Below are positions 52,364 to 64,000 of a stretch of DNA of 64,000 bases, piece after piece. The DNA lies in the NCBI RefSeq assembly GCF_010728325.1, contig NZ_AP022570.1, positions 1,488,001 through 1,552,000 on the forward strand, in the 5' to 3' direction. Positions within the stretch are counted from its first letter, which is position 1; each line of letters begins with the position of its first letter. The notes below the pieces were generated by a model. That model searched no databases. It was given only the letters and a program-made list of their open reading frames with translations, and was not told the origin of the DNA. The stretch comes from Mycolicibacterium poriferae. GTDB taxonomy: Bacteria; Actinomycetota; Actinomycetes; Mycobacteriales; Mycobacteriaceae. Position numbers and translations under genes: made by a program.

Positions 52364-53227
52364 GTGGCGCATCGAGGAGTTCTTCCGGTAGTGGCAGCGG
52401 TGGTGCTCCTGGCGGGATGCGCTGGCGCGCAGCCGGCCGAGGTGCCGCCCCCGACGGCCGAGGAGAAGGTGGCCGGCGGCGGCGCCGAGACGGACCCCGA
52501 CGACTCCCATGCCGAGGACACCGGTGAGATGGTCGTCAGCTACGAAGACGCCACCACCCCGGAAGCGGTCAACGGCCGTGCGCTGCTGCAGGACAACGCC
52601 GTGCTCGAAGACCTCGCCGACGACGTCAACGACTCGCTGTGGCTGCCGTACGACATTCCGGTGATCGGCGCGCAGTGCGACGAGGCCAACGCGTTCTGGG
52701 ATCCCGAGGAGAAGTCGATGACGATCTGCTACGAGGACGCCGACCTGAGCCAGCAGATCTTCCGCGACGCCGGCGACGACGATCCTGACGCGTCGGCGGT
52801 CAACGCCGAGATCGCCACCTTCTACCACGAGCTCGGCCACATGGCGATCGACCTGTACGACCTGCCGGCCACCGGCCGCGAGGAGGACGTCGCCGATCAG
52901 CTGGCCGCCTACGTGCTGCTGCAGCCCGGTGAGGACGGCGCACCCGATCCCGAATCTGTCGCGGCGGTCAAGGATTTCGCGCGAGAGTTTGGCGCCTACG
53001 GGCAGCGCCGCGGCGAGGCCGGGCTGGACGACTTCGCCGACGTGCACTCACTGAGCGAGACGCGGATGTTCAATCTGCAGTGCTGGATCTACGGCGCCGA
53101 CCCGGACGCCAATGCCGACCTGGTGGCCAGCGGCGAGCTCCCCGAAGACCGTGCCGACGGATGCGACGACGAATGGGTCAAGCTCGACCGCGCCTGGAGC
53201 ACCCTGCTCGAGCCGCACGTCCGGTAG
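52364..53227 (+). CDS. DUF4344 putative zinc metallopeptidase lipoprotein
   Basis: 287-aa lipoprotein. Signal peptide VLPVVAAVVLLAGC with lipobox Cys at about 19, an acidic linker, then a DUF4344 domain with the zinc motif HELGHMAIDLYDLPATGREE followed by DVADQLAAYVLL. The HExxH and downstream Glu make an active metallopeptidase likely, at the cell surface. GTG 52364. A triple 63-bp repeat array follows 19 bp after the stop. Confidence 0.84.
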   Translation: MAHRGVLPVVAAVVLLAGCAGAQPAEVPPPTAEEKVAGGGAETDPDDSHAEDTGEMVVSYEDATTPEAVNGRALLQDNAVLEDLADDVNDSLWLPYDIPVIGAQCDEANAFWDPEEKSMTICYEDADLSQQIFRDAGDDDPDASAVNAEIATFYHELGHMAIDLYDLPATGREEDVADQLAAYVLLQPGEDGAPDPESVAAVKDFAREFGAYGQRRGEAGLDDFADVHSLSETRMFNLQCWIYGADPDANADLVASGELPEDRADGCDDEWVKLDRAWSTLLEPHVR

Positions 53228-53246
53228 CGGCTGGGCGTCCGGCCCT

Positions 53247-53425
53247 CGTTGAGACTGCGCTCACGGCGGGGGTCACTCGAACTTTCTCGCAGTGGATGCA
53301 GTCTCGTTGAGACTGCGTCCACGGGGCAGGTCACTCGAACTTTCCCGCGGTGGATGCAGTCTCGTTGAGACTGCGTCCACGGGGGAGGCCACTCGAACTT
53401 TCCCGCGGTGGATGCAGTCTCAACG
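53247..53425 (+). repeat. Tandem array of three 63-bp-type hairpin units
   Basis: Units start at 53247, 53305 and 53363. The first two are joined at 58-bp spacing: the final CAACG is missing and ...CAGTCT runs straight into the next CGTTGAG. The last unit is a full 63 bp. Core ACTCGAACTT on the plus strand. It fills the gap between the convergent metallopeptidase and mycolyltransferase genes (19 and 7 bp from the stops). Confidence 0.92.
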
Positions 53426-53432
53426 GATATCG

Positions 53433-54620
<1,188 letters not shown>

Positions 54621-54622
<2 letters not shown>

Positions 54623-55337
54623 ACCAGCAGGCCCGCGCCAGCGCTGACAGCGACCCGCGAGTCAGCGGCTCGGTCAGCATGACCGGCGACTGGGCCATGA
54701 AACGCGGTGTGTGGCCGCGGTGTTCGTCGGCGGCGTGGACGGTGAACGGGTGCAGCAGATACACGTCACCGGGCATCCCGGTGGCGTGGTGCACCGGCCG
54801 GGCACTGCTGGCTGCCTCGGCCAGGGTGGCCGCATCGGCGGCGCCAAGCGGCTGGTCGCCGAGTGCCGCAGCGGTGTCACGATGCGAGCCCGCCCGGATC
54901 CGTGTCGGCGCGTCGTCGACGGTGACCTCCGACAGCAGGGTCAACAGCAGAACGGTGTGCGGGCGGGCACTGACCGCCCACGACCCGTCGGGCTGCGGGG
55001 TGTTCAGGTCGAGGTGCCAGCCCCGGTCGTCGGCGGCGGGGGACACCGGGAAGCGCACAGGGATGTTGCCCAGCGACCCGCGCGGCACCCAACCCCCTGC
55101 TCCGCACAGCCCGTCCAGCGCCGCGGCCAACACCGGGCTGTGAGTCAATGCACCGAACGGGCCGGCTCCGGTCAGGTCGGCCGCCCACCGCACCGGCTCG
55201 GTCCACGACGACGGGTCGTCGGGGGACAGCCCCAGCTGCGCCCACAACACCGACCGGGCGGCGTCGGCCATCTCCCGCGGCGCGGCACCGGGAATCTTGA
55301 CGTAACCGTCGGCCACGAACGCCTCGACATCGACCAT
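54621..55337 (-). CDS. Fe(II)/2-oxoglutarate dioxygenase (PhyH-like)
   Basis: 238-aa phytanoyl-CoA dioxygenase-type protein. Iron ligands HxD in WHLDLNTPQPDG and the distal His in LLHPFTVHAADEH, with the 2-oxoglutarate-binding Arg in TPRFMAQSP. Substrate unknown. ATG 55337 (MVDVEAFVADGYVKIPGAAP) fits the family start. Both of its flanks carry a copy of the 46-bp palindromic repeat, which hints at past rearrangement of this gene. Confidence 0.8.
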
Positions 55338-55380
55338 GCGGGCAGGGTGGCACGCGCAGACATTGCCACGCCAAGTATTT

Positions 55381-55426
55381 TCCGGCGCGCAATGCGACAC
55401 CGTGGGTGCCTGCGCGCGCCGGATTC
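55381..55426. repeat. 46-bp palindromic repeat, copy 2
   Basis: Same layout as copy 1 with CCGGCGCGC / GCGCGCCGG ends. It ends 1 bp before the glycogen phosphorylase stop codon at 55428. Confidence 0.85.
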
Positions 55427-55427
55427 G

Positions 55428-57947
<2,520 letters not shown>

Positions 57948-58008
57948 CACTGCGTCTCCTGGTATCCGAGCCTGCGAGCGTGGACGCGTCATTGTGTCGC
58001 GCGCGTGT

Positions 58009-58027
58009 TTCCCGACAAAGTCGGGAA
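58009..58027. promoter_or_regulatory. Inverted repeat between glgP and GGDEF genes
   Basis: TTCCCGAC-AAA-GTCGGGAA: perfect 8-bp arms with a 3-bp spacer, 62 bp from the glgP start and 76 bp from the GGDEF start. Good operator geometry; the regulator is unknown. Confidence 0.6.
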
Positions 58028-58102
58028 TGTGAACTCCGCGCTAGCCTCGGATGGGCAGTCGGGGGATTGCCGAGACGAATATTGACGCGGTTGACTAGAC
58101 GG

Positions 58103-60061
58103 ATGGCAGCGGGCGCCGAAGCAGACGGCTGGTGGGCCGGTCTGCGCGCCCGCGTGCGCGTTGCCGGTCTGCGCGCACCCGTGCGCGGTGCTGGTCTGCG
58201 CGCACCCGTGCGCGGTGCCGACCTGGTTCCCCCTCTCTGGCAGCTGATCGGCTGGACCGCCGCCGTCGCCTCCGCGTCGTACCTGGTGCGCTGGCTGGCC
58301 AGCGTCGACGGGCGCACCTTCACCGTGGTCTGGCTGGCCGCGGCGCCGCAGTTGGTGGCGCTGCTGACCGCCCGCCGCCGGCACTGGCCGGTGTATCTGC
58401 TGGCGTTCGCGGTGACGCAGTACCTGCCCGCGTGGTTGCTGCTCGGCCAGCATCCTGAGCTGGCCGCCCTGTCCACCGTCAGCGCGGTGCTGTTCGCCGC
58501 GACGCTCCTGCACCCCGACCGGGACTGGGTGTCCGGGCGCAGCGATTCCGTGCGCAGCTGGAGGCGCTTCGTCATCTACGCCGTGATGGTGGCCCCGATG
58601 CTGGCCGGGGTGATCGGCGCGGCCAGCGTGCTCGTGCATCAACAGGGCCCCACCGACCTGCAGAGCCTCGCGCGCACCGCGCTGATCTGGTATCTCGCGG
58701 AAGCCGTCGGCATCGCGTTCCTGACGCCGGTGCTGCTGCGCTGGCGCAGATACTGGCGGCGCTACACCGGACGGCAACTGATCTCCACCGCCGGGCTCAC
58801 GCTGCTGATGTTGGGGCTCGGCGCGGTGGCCGCCTCCGAGTCGAATTTCCTGCTGATGTTCCTCACCGGCGTACCGGCACTGCTGATGCTCATCGAGTTC
58901 GGCATCGCTGCGGCGTTCTGGCAGCTGGCGGTCGGCGCCGTGATCATCCTGGGCACCACCTTCGCCGGGCGCGGCCCGTTCATCGCCACCGCAGACACCG
59001 CGACGCAGGCGATGATCCACGCCCAGGCGTTCCTGCTCGCCGGGTACGCGATGGTGGTCATCGTCGCCGCGGCGCTCGAGGAGCGCAACCGGCTGTCCGC
59101 GCTCGACCACGTCAGCCGCGAGATCTACGACCTCGTCGCCGATCTGACCGGTGACCTGGTGCTGGTGCTCGACCCGCGCGGCGACGTGCTGCACCACGCC
59201 TACACCGGCCACACCCACCTGGACCTGCCGCAGGGCCGGATCAGCCGGACCGAATGGCTCGAGCATGTCCATCCCGAGGACCAGCACCTGATCACCAACC
59301 GGATGGCGTCCCGGAGCGAGGGGGTGTCGCTGCCGTTTCGCGTGCGCTCCCGCGAGGGCGGATGGCGCTGGTATGTGGTGCACAGCCGGCGCACGGCGCA
59401 CGGGCTGTCGGCGGCCATCCTGCGCGACGTCACGCTCGAACGGGAAATGCAGGAGTCGCTGACCGACCTGGCCAACTCCGATGCGTTGACCGGTCTGGCC
59501 AACCGGCGCGGGTTGACTCAACGGGCCCGCGAGATCTGGCTGCGCGCCCATGAACTCGACCAACCCCTGACGGCGCTGTTCGTCGATGTCGACCACTTCA
59601 AGGCGTTCAACGACGAGTTCGGCCACCAGGCCGGCGACGCGTGCCTGCGCGACGTGTCCGACGTCCTGCAGAATCTGGCCGCCCCGGAGACGTGTGTGGC
59701 TGCGCGGTACGGCGGTGAGGAGTTCGCCGTCGTGCTGGCCGGCTGCGACGACCCGTATACGTTCGCCAAGGGGGTGGCTGCGGCGATCCGCGCGCTCGGG
59801 ATCGACCATCCGGCCTCGCCGTGCGGCGTCCTGACGATCAGCATCGGGGTCGCGACCGCATACCCGCGCACCGCGCACGGCGTCGACCCGGACGCCGCGG
59901 TGGGACAGCTGCTCGAGCGCGCCGACCAGGCGCTGTACGTGGCGAAGTCGCAGGGCCGCAACGCCATCGCGCTGGCCCGCGACGAAGCGCTAGTCGGCGA
60001 GCAGGTTCACCGCGCCGGCGAAGAGGCGCGGGAAGCGGGCGGCGGCGGGCACGACGACTGA
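58103..60061 (+). CDS. MASE1-PAS-GGDEF diguanylate cyclase
   Basis: 652-aa protein. About eight hydrophobic segments in residues 45-330 are of MASE1 type (LVRWLASVDGRTFTVVWLAA, LMLGLGAVAASESNFLLMFL), then a PAS domain (VLVLDPRGDVLHHAYTG, GWRWYVVHSR) and a GGDEF domain with active GGEEF at about residues 537-541. Makes c-di-GMP in response to a membrane or cytosolic signal. The N-terminal cytosolic tail carries three GLRAPVRGA units from a 27-bp tandem repeat (58139-58219). ATG 58103. Its last 72 bp overlap the convergent FAD gene. Confidence 0.87.
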   Translation: MAAGAEADGWWAGLRARVRVAGLRAPVRGAGLRAPVRGADLVPPLWQLIGWTAAVASASYLVRWLASVDGRTFTVVWLAAAPQLVALLTARRRHWPVYLLAFAVTQYLPAWLLLGQHPELAALSTVSAVLFAATLLHPDRDWVSGRSDSVRSWRRFVIYAVMVAPMLAGVIGAASVLVHQQGPTDLQSLARTALIWYLAEAVGIAFLTPVLLRWRRYWRRYTGRQLISTAGLTLLMLGLGAVAASESNFLLMFLTGVPALLMLIEFGIAAAFWQLAVGAVIILGTTFAGRGPFIATADTATQAMIHAQAFLLAGYAMVVIVAAALEERNRLSALDHVSREIYDLVADLTGDLVLVLDPRGDVLHHAYTGHTHLDLPQGRISRTEWLEHVHPEDQHLITNRMASRSEGVSLPFRVRSREGGWRWYVVHSRRTAHGLSAAILRDVTLEREMQESLTDLANSDALTGLANRRGLTQRAREIWLRAHELDQPLTALFVDVDHFKAFNDEFGHQAGDACLRDVSDVLQNLAAPETCVAARYGGEEFAVVLAGCDDPYTFAKGVAAAIRALGIDHPASPCGVLTISIGVATAYPRTAHGVDPDAAVGQLLERADQALYVAKSQGRNAIALARDEALVGEQVHRAGEEAREAGGGGHDD

Positions 60062-61015
60062 GCGCAGCGGCGACGTGCCCACAGCCAGCATGCCCTCCGT
60101 CAGCAGCCGGTAGCGGCGCGTGGCCCGGCGCCACTGCCGTTCGTAGTCCTGCGGACGGTCGGCCACCACGCTGTCGACCAGCAGCCGCGACGCCGCGAAC
60201 GCCAACCCGAGACCCTCACCGGTCAGCGCGTCGACGTAGCCGGCCGCGTCCCCGACCAGCAGCACCCGGCCCGCCGTCCGACGGTGGACCCGTTGCCGCA
60301 GTGGACCGGCCGCCCGGTCGGGCCCGTGGGCGTGCCCGTCCAGGCGGTCGCGCAACGTGGGGAAGGCGGCGAGGTGCTGCTCGAAGCGTGCCTGCCGGGA
60401 TGTCAGGATCGCGATGCCGACGCAGTCGTCGTCGACCGGTGTGAGGTAGGCCTCGGTGTCGGCCGACCAGTACACCTCGACGAACTCGCTCCACGGCGCC
60501 ACCGCGACATGGCGCTTGAGGCCCCACCGCCGCGCGCGGCCGGCCGGGCGCTCGAGGCGCAGGCCCGCCCGGATCGGGGAGTGCAGGCCGTCGGCGGCAG
60601 CGACGTAGCGGGCGCGGATGTCGGTCCGCGTGGTGTGCACCGTCGCCGCGTCGTCGTCCTGGCTCACCGCACGCACCGAGTCCTGCACGATGTCGGCCCC
60701 GGCGGCTACCGCTGCGTCGAGCAGCGCGGCGTGCAGCGTGGTGCGGCGCACGCCCAGCCCGGTTCCCGAGTCGAACTGCGCGGTGACGCGGTGGCGCGCG
60801 TCGAGGTAGGCCACCCCGCGAAACGGCCTGCCCGCCGGAGTAGCGCCGAGCAGTTCCAGCTGCCGGGTCGCGTGCGGCATCAGGCCCTCGCCGCACGCCT
60901 TGTCTATGGGGCCGGAACGCTTTTCGACGACCACGGTCTGCAACCCGGCCCGGGCGGCGTGGATGGCGGTGGCCAAGCCCGCCGGGCCGCCGCCGATCAC
61001 CGCGAGGTCGATCAC
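59990..61015 (-). CDS. FAD-dependent oxidoreductase (geranylgeranyl reductase/SrsC-like)
   Basis: 341-aa group A flavoprotein. N-terminal FAD motif LAVIGGGPAGLATAIHAA, DKACGEGLMPHATRQLE and the second FAD motif LLVGDAAGYVDALTGEGLGL. Resembles geranylgeranyl reductases and aromatic hydroxylases. As the third gene of a type III PKS operon it most likely hydroxylates or oxidises the phenolic product, as SrsC does in the Streptomyces srsABC cluster. ATG 61015 overlaps the methyltransferase stop (ATGA). Its 3' end overlaps the convergent GGDEF gene by 72 bp. Confidence 0.83.
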   Translation of the reverse strand: MIDLAVIGGGPAGLATAIHAARAGLQTVVVEKRSGPIDKACGEGLMPHATRQLELLGATPAGRPFRGVAYLDARHRVTAQFDSGTGLGVRRTTLHAALLDAAVAAGADIVQDSVRAVSQDDDAATVHTTRTDIRARYVAAADGLHSPIRAGLRLERPAGRARRWGLKRHVAVAPWSEFVEVYWSADTEAYLTPVDDDCVGIAILTSRQARFEQHLAAFPTLRDRLDGHAHGPDRAAGPLRQRVHRRTAGRVLLVGDAAGYVDALTGEGLGLAFAASRLLVDSVVADRPQDYERQWRRATRRYRLLTEGMLAVGTSPLRSVVVPAAARFPRLFAGAVNLLAD

Positions 61016-61536
61016 GTCGACGGCCTGTCACCGGTGTCCAGTGACCGCAGCGCACCGTTTTCCACCGAGATCCTGGTTCGCAGCAGCGCGGCGTTGAGGA
61101 CGGTGAACACCAGCGCGGTGAGCCAGGCCGTGTGCACCAGCGGCAACGCGATCCCCTCGACGACGACGGCGACGTAGTTGGGGTGCGACAGGAACCGGTA
61201 TGGGCCGCCGCTGACGCGCCCGGCGCCGGGGACGACGACCACCCGGGTGTTCCACTGCCGGCCCAGCGTGACGATGCACCACCAGCGCAACGCCTGAGCG
61301 GCCGCGACGAGCGCCAGCATGGGCCAGCCCAGCGCGGGTAGGAACTCGCGGTGCGCGGCCTCGAGCAGACAACCGGCCAGCAGCGCGGTGTGCAGCGCCA
61401 CCATCGCCGGGTAGTGGCCGGCGCCGAACTCGACGCCGCCGTGTTGTCTGCTCCACGACAGGTTGCGTTGTGAGACAACGAGTTCAGCGACTCGCTCGAC
61501 GGCAACGAGGGCGATCAGCAGGGTGTAGGCCAGCAT
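61012..61536 (-). CDS. Isoprenylcysteine carboxyl methyltransferase-like membrane protein (SrsB-like)
   Basis: 174-aa membrane protein with about five hydrophobic helices. The ICMT-type SAM-binding region is RWWCIVTLGRQWNTRVVVVP, GPYRFLSHPNYVAVVVEGIA. In phenolic lipid clusters (srsB) such enzymes O-methylate alkylresorcinols or quinols made by the neighbouring type III PKS. Starts 10 bp after the PKS stop and overlaps the FAD gene by 4 bp, so it belongs to the same operon. Start ATG 61536 or 61539. Confidence 0.83.
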   Translation of the reverse strand: MLAYTLLIALVAVERVAELVVSQRNLSWSRQHGGVEFGAGHYPAMVALHTALLAGCLLEAAHREFLPALGWPMLALVAAAQALRWWCIVTLGRQWNTRVVVVPGAGRVSGGPYRFLSHPNYVAVVVEGIALPLVHTAWLTALVFTVLNAALLRTRISVENGALRSLDTGDRPST

Positions 61537-61545
61537 CAACGGTCC

Positions 61546-62631
61546 TCAGCGCCAGCGCAGCAGCACGAGTTCGGAGCAGAAGCCCGGGCCCATCGCCATC
61601 AGCAGTCCGGGCCGGCCGGCCGGCGGTTTCTTGGCGCGAGTGTCGCGCAACACGTGCAGTACCGACGACGAGGACAGGTTGCCCACCTCGGCCAGCGATC
61701 GCCACGTCAGCTCGAGCGCGTCGTCGGCGAGGCCGAGCGAGGCGGTGATCGCCTCGATCACCTTGGGGCCGCCGGGGTGCGACACCCACGCCGCGATGTC
61801 GCCGACGGTCAGGTCGTGGTCGGCAAGAAAACCGCTCATGTCGTCGGCCATGTACCGGTCGATCAGCTCGGGCAGATTCGGGGACAGGATCAGCTGCAAT
61901 CCGGTCGGCCCGACCTTCCAGCCCATCGTGTCCAACGAGTCCGGATACATCCGGCTGCGGGAGTCGAGCACTTCGGGTCCGCCGGCGCCGATTTCTTCGG
62001 CGCGGCGTTCACCGGCGGCGATCACTGCGGCGGCGCCGTCCCCGAACAGCGCACTGCCGACCAGGCTGGCCATGGTCGGTTCGGCGGCGGTGTAGGTGAG
62101 CGAGCACAGCTCCACCGACACCAGCGCGGCGACGTGTTCGGGTGCACCGCGCAGGTAGTCGTGCATGCGGGCGACTCCGGCGGCCCCGGCCACACAACCC
62201 AGCCCGAACAACGGGACCCGGCGTACGTCCGGGCGAAGGCCCAGCCGGCCGGCGATCCTGGCGTCCAGCGAGGGCACCGCGATACCGGTGACCGTGGTGG
62301 TCATGATCATGTCGAGGTCACCGGGTCCGAGGCCGGCCTCGTCCAGCGCGGCGGTGAGCGCCTCGCAGGCGAGATCGACCGCGTGCTCGAGGTAGAGGTC
62401 GTTGGCCGCACCGAAATCCGTCAGCGTCGGGTAACGCTCCAACGGCAGCACGAAGTTCCGGGTGGACACCTTCGCGTGTGCGTGCAGGCCGCGGACCACG
62501 TCGCCGAGGTCGGCGAACGCGGGCACCGCCAGAAAGGCCTCGGTGATCTCGTCTTGGCGGTAGCGGTATTTCGGCAGTGCTCCCTGGACACCGGTGATGA
62601 CGCTGATCGGGTTGCCGGAATGGGGGGTCAT
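61546..62631 (-). CDS. Type III polyketide synthase
   Basis: 361-aa chalcone synthase-like enzyme. Catalytic triad Cys146 ([12 protein letters not shown]), His285 (WVSHPGGPK) and Asn318 (EVGNLSSSS). Bacterial homologues condense long-chain acyl-CoA with malonyl-CoA to give alkylresorcinols or alkylpyrones. Gene order PKS-methyltransferase-FAD oxidase matches the Streptomyces srsABC phenolic lipid cluster, and an MmpL gene overlaps its start by 4 bp, suggesting product export. ATG 62631. Confidence 0.9.
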   Translation of the reverse strand: MTPHSGNPISVITGVQGALPKYRYRQDEITEAFLAVPAFADLGDVVRGLHAHAKVSTRNFVLPLERYPTLTDFGAANDLYLEHAVDLACEALTAALDEAGLGPGDLDMIMTTTVTGIAVPSLDARIAGRLGLRPDVRRVPLFGLGCVAGAAGVARMHDYLRGAPEHVAALVSVELCSLTYTAAEPTMASLVGSALFGDGAAAVIAAGERRAEEIGAGGPEVLDSRSRMYPDSLDTMGWKVGPTGLQLILSPNLPELIDRYMADDMSGFLADHDLTVGDIAAWVSHPGGPKVIEAITASLGLADDALELTWRSLAEVGNLSSSSVLHVLRDTRAKKPPAGRPGLLMAMGPGFCSELVLLRWR

Positions 62632-64000
62632 GTGATGATCCGTTCGCCATCGTTGTCGTGGTCTTTGGTGTCGGGGACTTTATGAATGGGGACCGTGGCG
62701 TTGGGGGTCTTGCTGTCACGGTCTGGGGTGTCGGAGAAGCGCGCTGCGGGTTCGTCGTCGATTCCCAGGCGGTCGTGCACCCGTTTGAGCCAGCGCGGCG
62801 CCCACCAGTTGGCGCTGCCCATGACGTGCATGAAGGCGGGCACCAACACCATCCGCACCAGGGTGGCGTCGGCGAGGACGGCCAGCGTCAGCCCGAGGCC
62901 GAACATCCGCATCACCGAGGTGCTGGCGGCGATCAACGCCGCGAACGAGATCGACATGATCAGCGCGGCCGCCGTGATCACCCGGCCGGTATGGGCGATA
63001 CCGAGCGCCACCGCCTCGTCGTTGGACATGCCGGGACTGAGCCAGAACTCGCGGATGCGCGCCACCAGGAACACCTCGTAGTCCATCGAGAGGCCGAATG
63101 CGATGCAGAACAACAACACCGGCATGTTGGCGACCAGAGTGCCGGTGTGGGTGGTGCCGAGCCCGCCGAGGTGGCCGTCCTGGAAGATCCACACCAGCGC
63201 ACCGAACGCGGCGGTCAGCGAAAGCATGTTCAGCACCAGGGCTTTCAGCGGCACCACGACGCTGCCGGTGAGCAGGAACAGCAGCCCGAACATGATGACG
63301 GCGATCAGGCCGAGCACCAGCGGCAGGGTGGAGGTGATCGCGTCCACGCTGTCGCGGTTGGTTTGTGCGGTGCCGGTGAACTCGACCGCGCGCCCGCCGG
63401 GCCCGGCGACGGCGTGCAAGCGGTCGAGCTGAATCTCCGAGGCCTCGGAGAACAACGGCGCGGTGGTGGCGACAGTCAGGTACATGCTGCCGTCGCGTGC
63501 GGCGGTCGGCGCGGACGGTGGGCCGGTCCGGCTGCCCGCGACGTAGGTGCCGGTCGGTGCGGACACCGCGGCGACGTCGGCAACCCGGGACAGGTCGGCG
63601 GCGTAGCCGGACACCTGCTCGGGGGACACACCGGCGCTGTCGGGGACGACGACGGTCACGGCGGTGTCGGAGTTGGCGGCGAACTGCTCGCGCAGCTGAT
63701 CGCCGACCTGATGGGCCGAGGCCGACTGCGGCAGCACCCGGTCGTCGGGGAACCCCCAGCGCACCCCGAGGAACGGTGCACCCAGAACGAGCAGGAGCGC
63801 CACGACGGCCAGGCCCAGCGGCAGCGCCCGGCGCATCACACCGTGCGCGCAGCGATACCAGAACCGCTGCTGCACGGGCACCGGACCGGGGTCGGGGCGG
63901 CGCAGCAGGCGACGGGCCAGTCGGGCCACGTCCAGCGAGTCGAGTCGGTCGCCGAGCAGCACCAGGGCGGCGGGGGTGATGACGACCGCTGCCGCGGCGG
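62628..64000 (-). CDS. MMPL-family RND transporter, 3' part (runs off the window)
   Basis: At least 457 codons of an MMPL protein; the 5' part lies beyond base 64000. Membrane segments and MMPL motifs seen: [40 protein letters not shown] and [20 protein letters not shown], each typical of the second MMPL repeat with proton-relay Asp/Tyr pairs. An Asp/Lys-rich cytosolic tail ([20 protein letters not shown]) ends the protein. It overlaps the type III PKS start by 4 bp, so it likely exports the phenolic lipid. An ATG at 63962 is internal, not the true start. Confidence 0.87.
   Translation of the reverse strand, partial: AAAAVVITPAALVLLGDRLDSLDVARLARRLLRRPDPGPVPVQQRFWYRCAHGVMRRALPLGLAVVALLLVLGAPFLGVRWGFPDDRVLPQSASAHQVGDQLREQFAANSDTAVTVVVPDSAGVSPEQVSGYAADLSRVADVAAVSAPTGTYVAGSRTGPPSAPTAARDGSMYLTVATTAPLFSEASEIQLDRLHAVAGPGGRAVEFTGTAQTNRDSVDAITSTLPLVLGLIAVIMFGLLFLLTGSVVVPLKALVLNMLSLTAAFGALVWIFQDGHLGGLGTTHTGTLVANMPVLLFCIAFGLSMDYEVFLVARIREFWLSPGMSNDEAVALGIAHTGRVITAAALIMSISFAALIAASTSVMRMFGLGLTLAVLADATLVRMVLVPAFMHVMGSANWWAPRWLKRVHDRLGIDDEPAARFSDTPDRDSKTPNATVPIHKVPDTKDHDNDGERIIT

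Noticed and set aside
53247..53425. CRISPR-like array (three regular repeats)
   Set aside because: The whole 58-bp period is the repeat; there are no unique spacers, no cas genes, and identical single units occur at other loci.
63962..64000. Start codon of the MMPL gene at 63962
   Set aside because: The frame stays open to the window edge with MMPL-type sequence upstream ([15 protein letters not shown]), so the gene begins outside.

Overview
The window is high-GC actinobacterial chromosome and almost certainly comes from a Mycobacterium/Mycolicibacterium-type organism. Evidence: an antigen 85-type mycolyltransferase, two tandem mycolic-acid cyclopropane synthase-family methyltransferases, a fatty acyl-AMP ligase (FadD/FAAL), an MmpL-type transporter, a Ddn-like deazaflavin (F420) protein, an ESX-type WXG-like protein with lipoprotein partners, and mycobacterial GTG/TTG starts with ATGA/GTGA gene overlaps. 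No rRNA, tRNA or CRISPR array was found. No plasmid or prophage backbone is visible; one IS3-family element is present.

Layout. 0-2.6 kb: two toxin-antitoxin pairs (VapBC and RHH-Doc) flanking a hydrolase and a YiaA/YiaB-like membrane protein. 2.7-5.6 kb: bicupin / NAD(P)-binding / SnoaL operon divergent from its probable TetR repressor, with a 17-bp palindromic operator between them. 5.6-10.1 kb: TerC membrane protein, two dehydrogenases, a SnoaL-like protein, a GAF protein and a TetR. 10.1-16.1 kb: a rearranged ESX-like locus (small protein, 738-aa WXG-like protein, two lipoproteins) with a tandem duplication, an IS3 insertion splitting one lipoprotein and an in-frame amber codon near the end of the large gene. 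16.3-24.1 kb: MksFEB (JetABC) condensin operon without a JetD/MksG nuclease next to it, bracketed by TetR genes. 24.4-32.6 kb: FAAL, GGDEF protein, phytase-like lipoprotein, SulP transporter, MerR. 32.8-38.3 kb: stress and redox genes, then two cyclopropane synthase-like genes. 38.5-46.7 kb: threonine aldolase, a Pif1-BRCT helicase, a VTT membrane protein, and a two-gene operon encoding a small basic/acidic regulator-like protein and a 1055-aa protein with two P-loop ATPase domains. 46.8-53.2 kb: amine/amide catabolism operon (permease, amidohydrolase, nitrilase-type amidase) divergent from a TetR with a clear operator, then F420/FMN split-barrel proteins and a metallopeptidase lipoprotein. 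53.4-64 kb: mycolyltransferase, PhyH-type dioxygenase, glycogen phosphorylase, MASE1-GGDEF protein, and a type III PKS / methyltransferase / FAD oxidoreductase / MmpL operon of phenolic-lipid type that runs off the right edge.

The strongest unexplained signal is a dispersed intergenic hairpin family. Fourteen units at ten loci are built on the same 63-bp plan: inverted-repeat ends CGTTGAGACTGCG / GCAGTCTCAACG, a paired inner stem and a conserved central CTCGCACTT. Isolated copies are all exactly 63 bp. Every locus lies within about 20 bp of a stop codon, and nine of ten loci share one strand orientation whichever way the neighbouring genes run. Two smaller repeat families (46 bp and 24 bp, two copies each) also sit at stop codons. 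I do not recognise any of these families. Other points worth following are the dual-ATPase operon, the nuclease-less Mks system and the decaying ESX-like locus.

All functional calls are from reading motifs and family resemblance; no database search was run.
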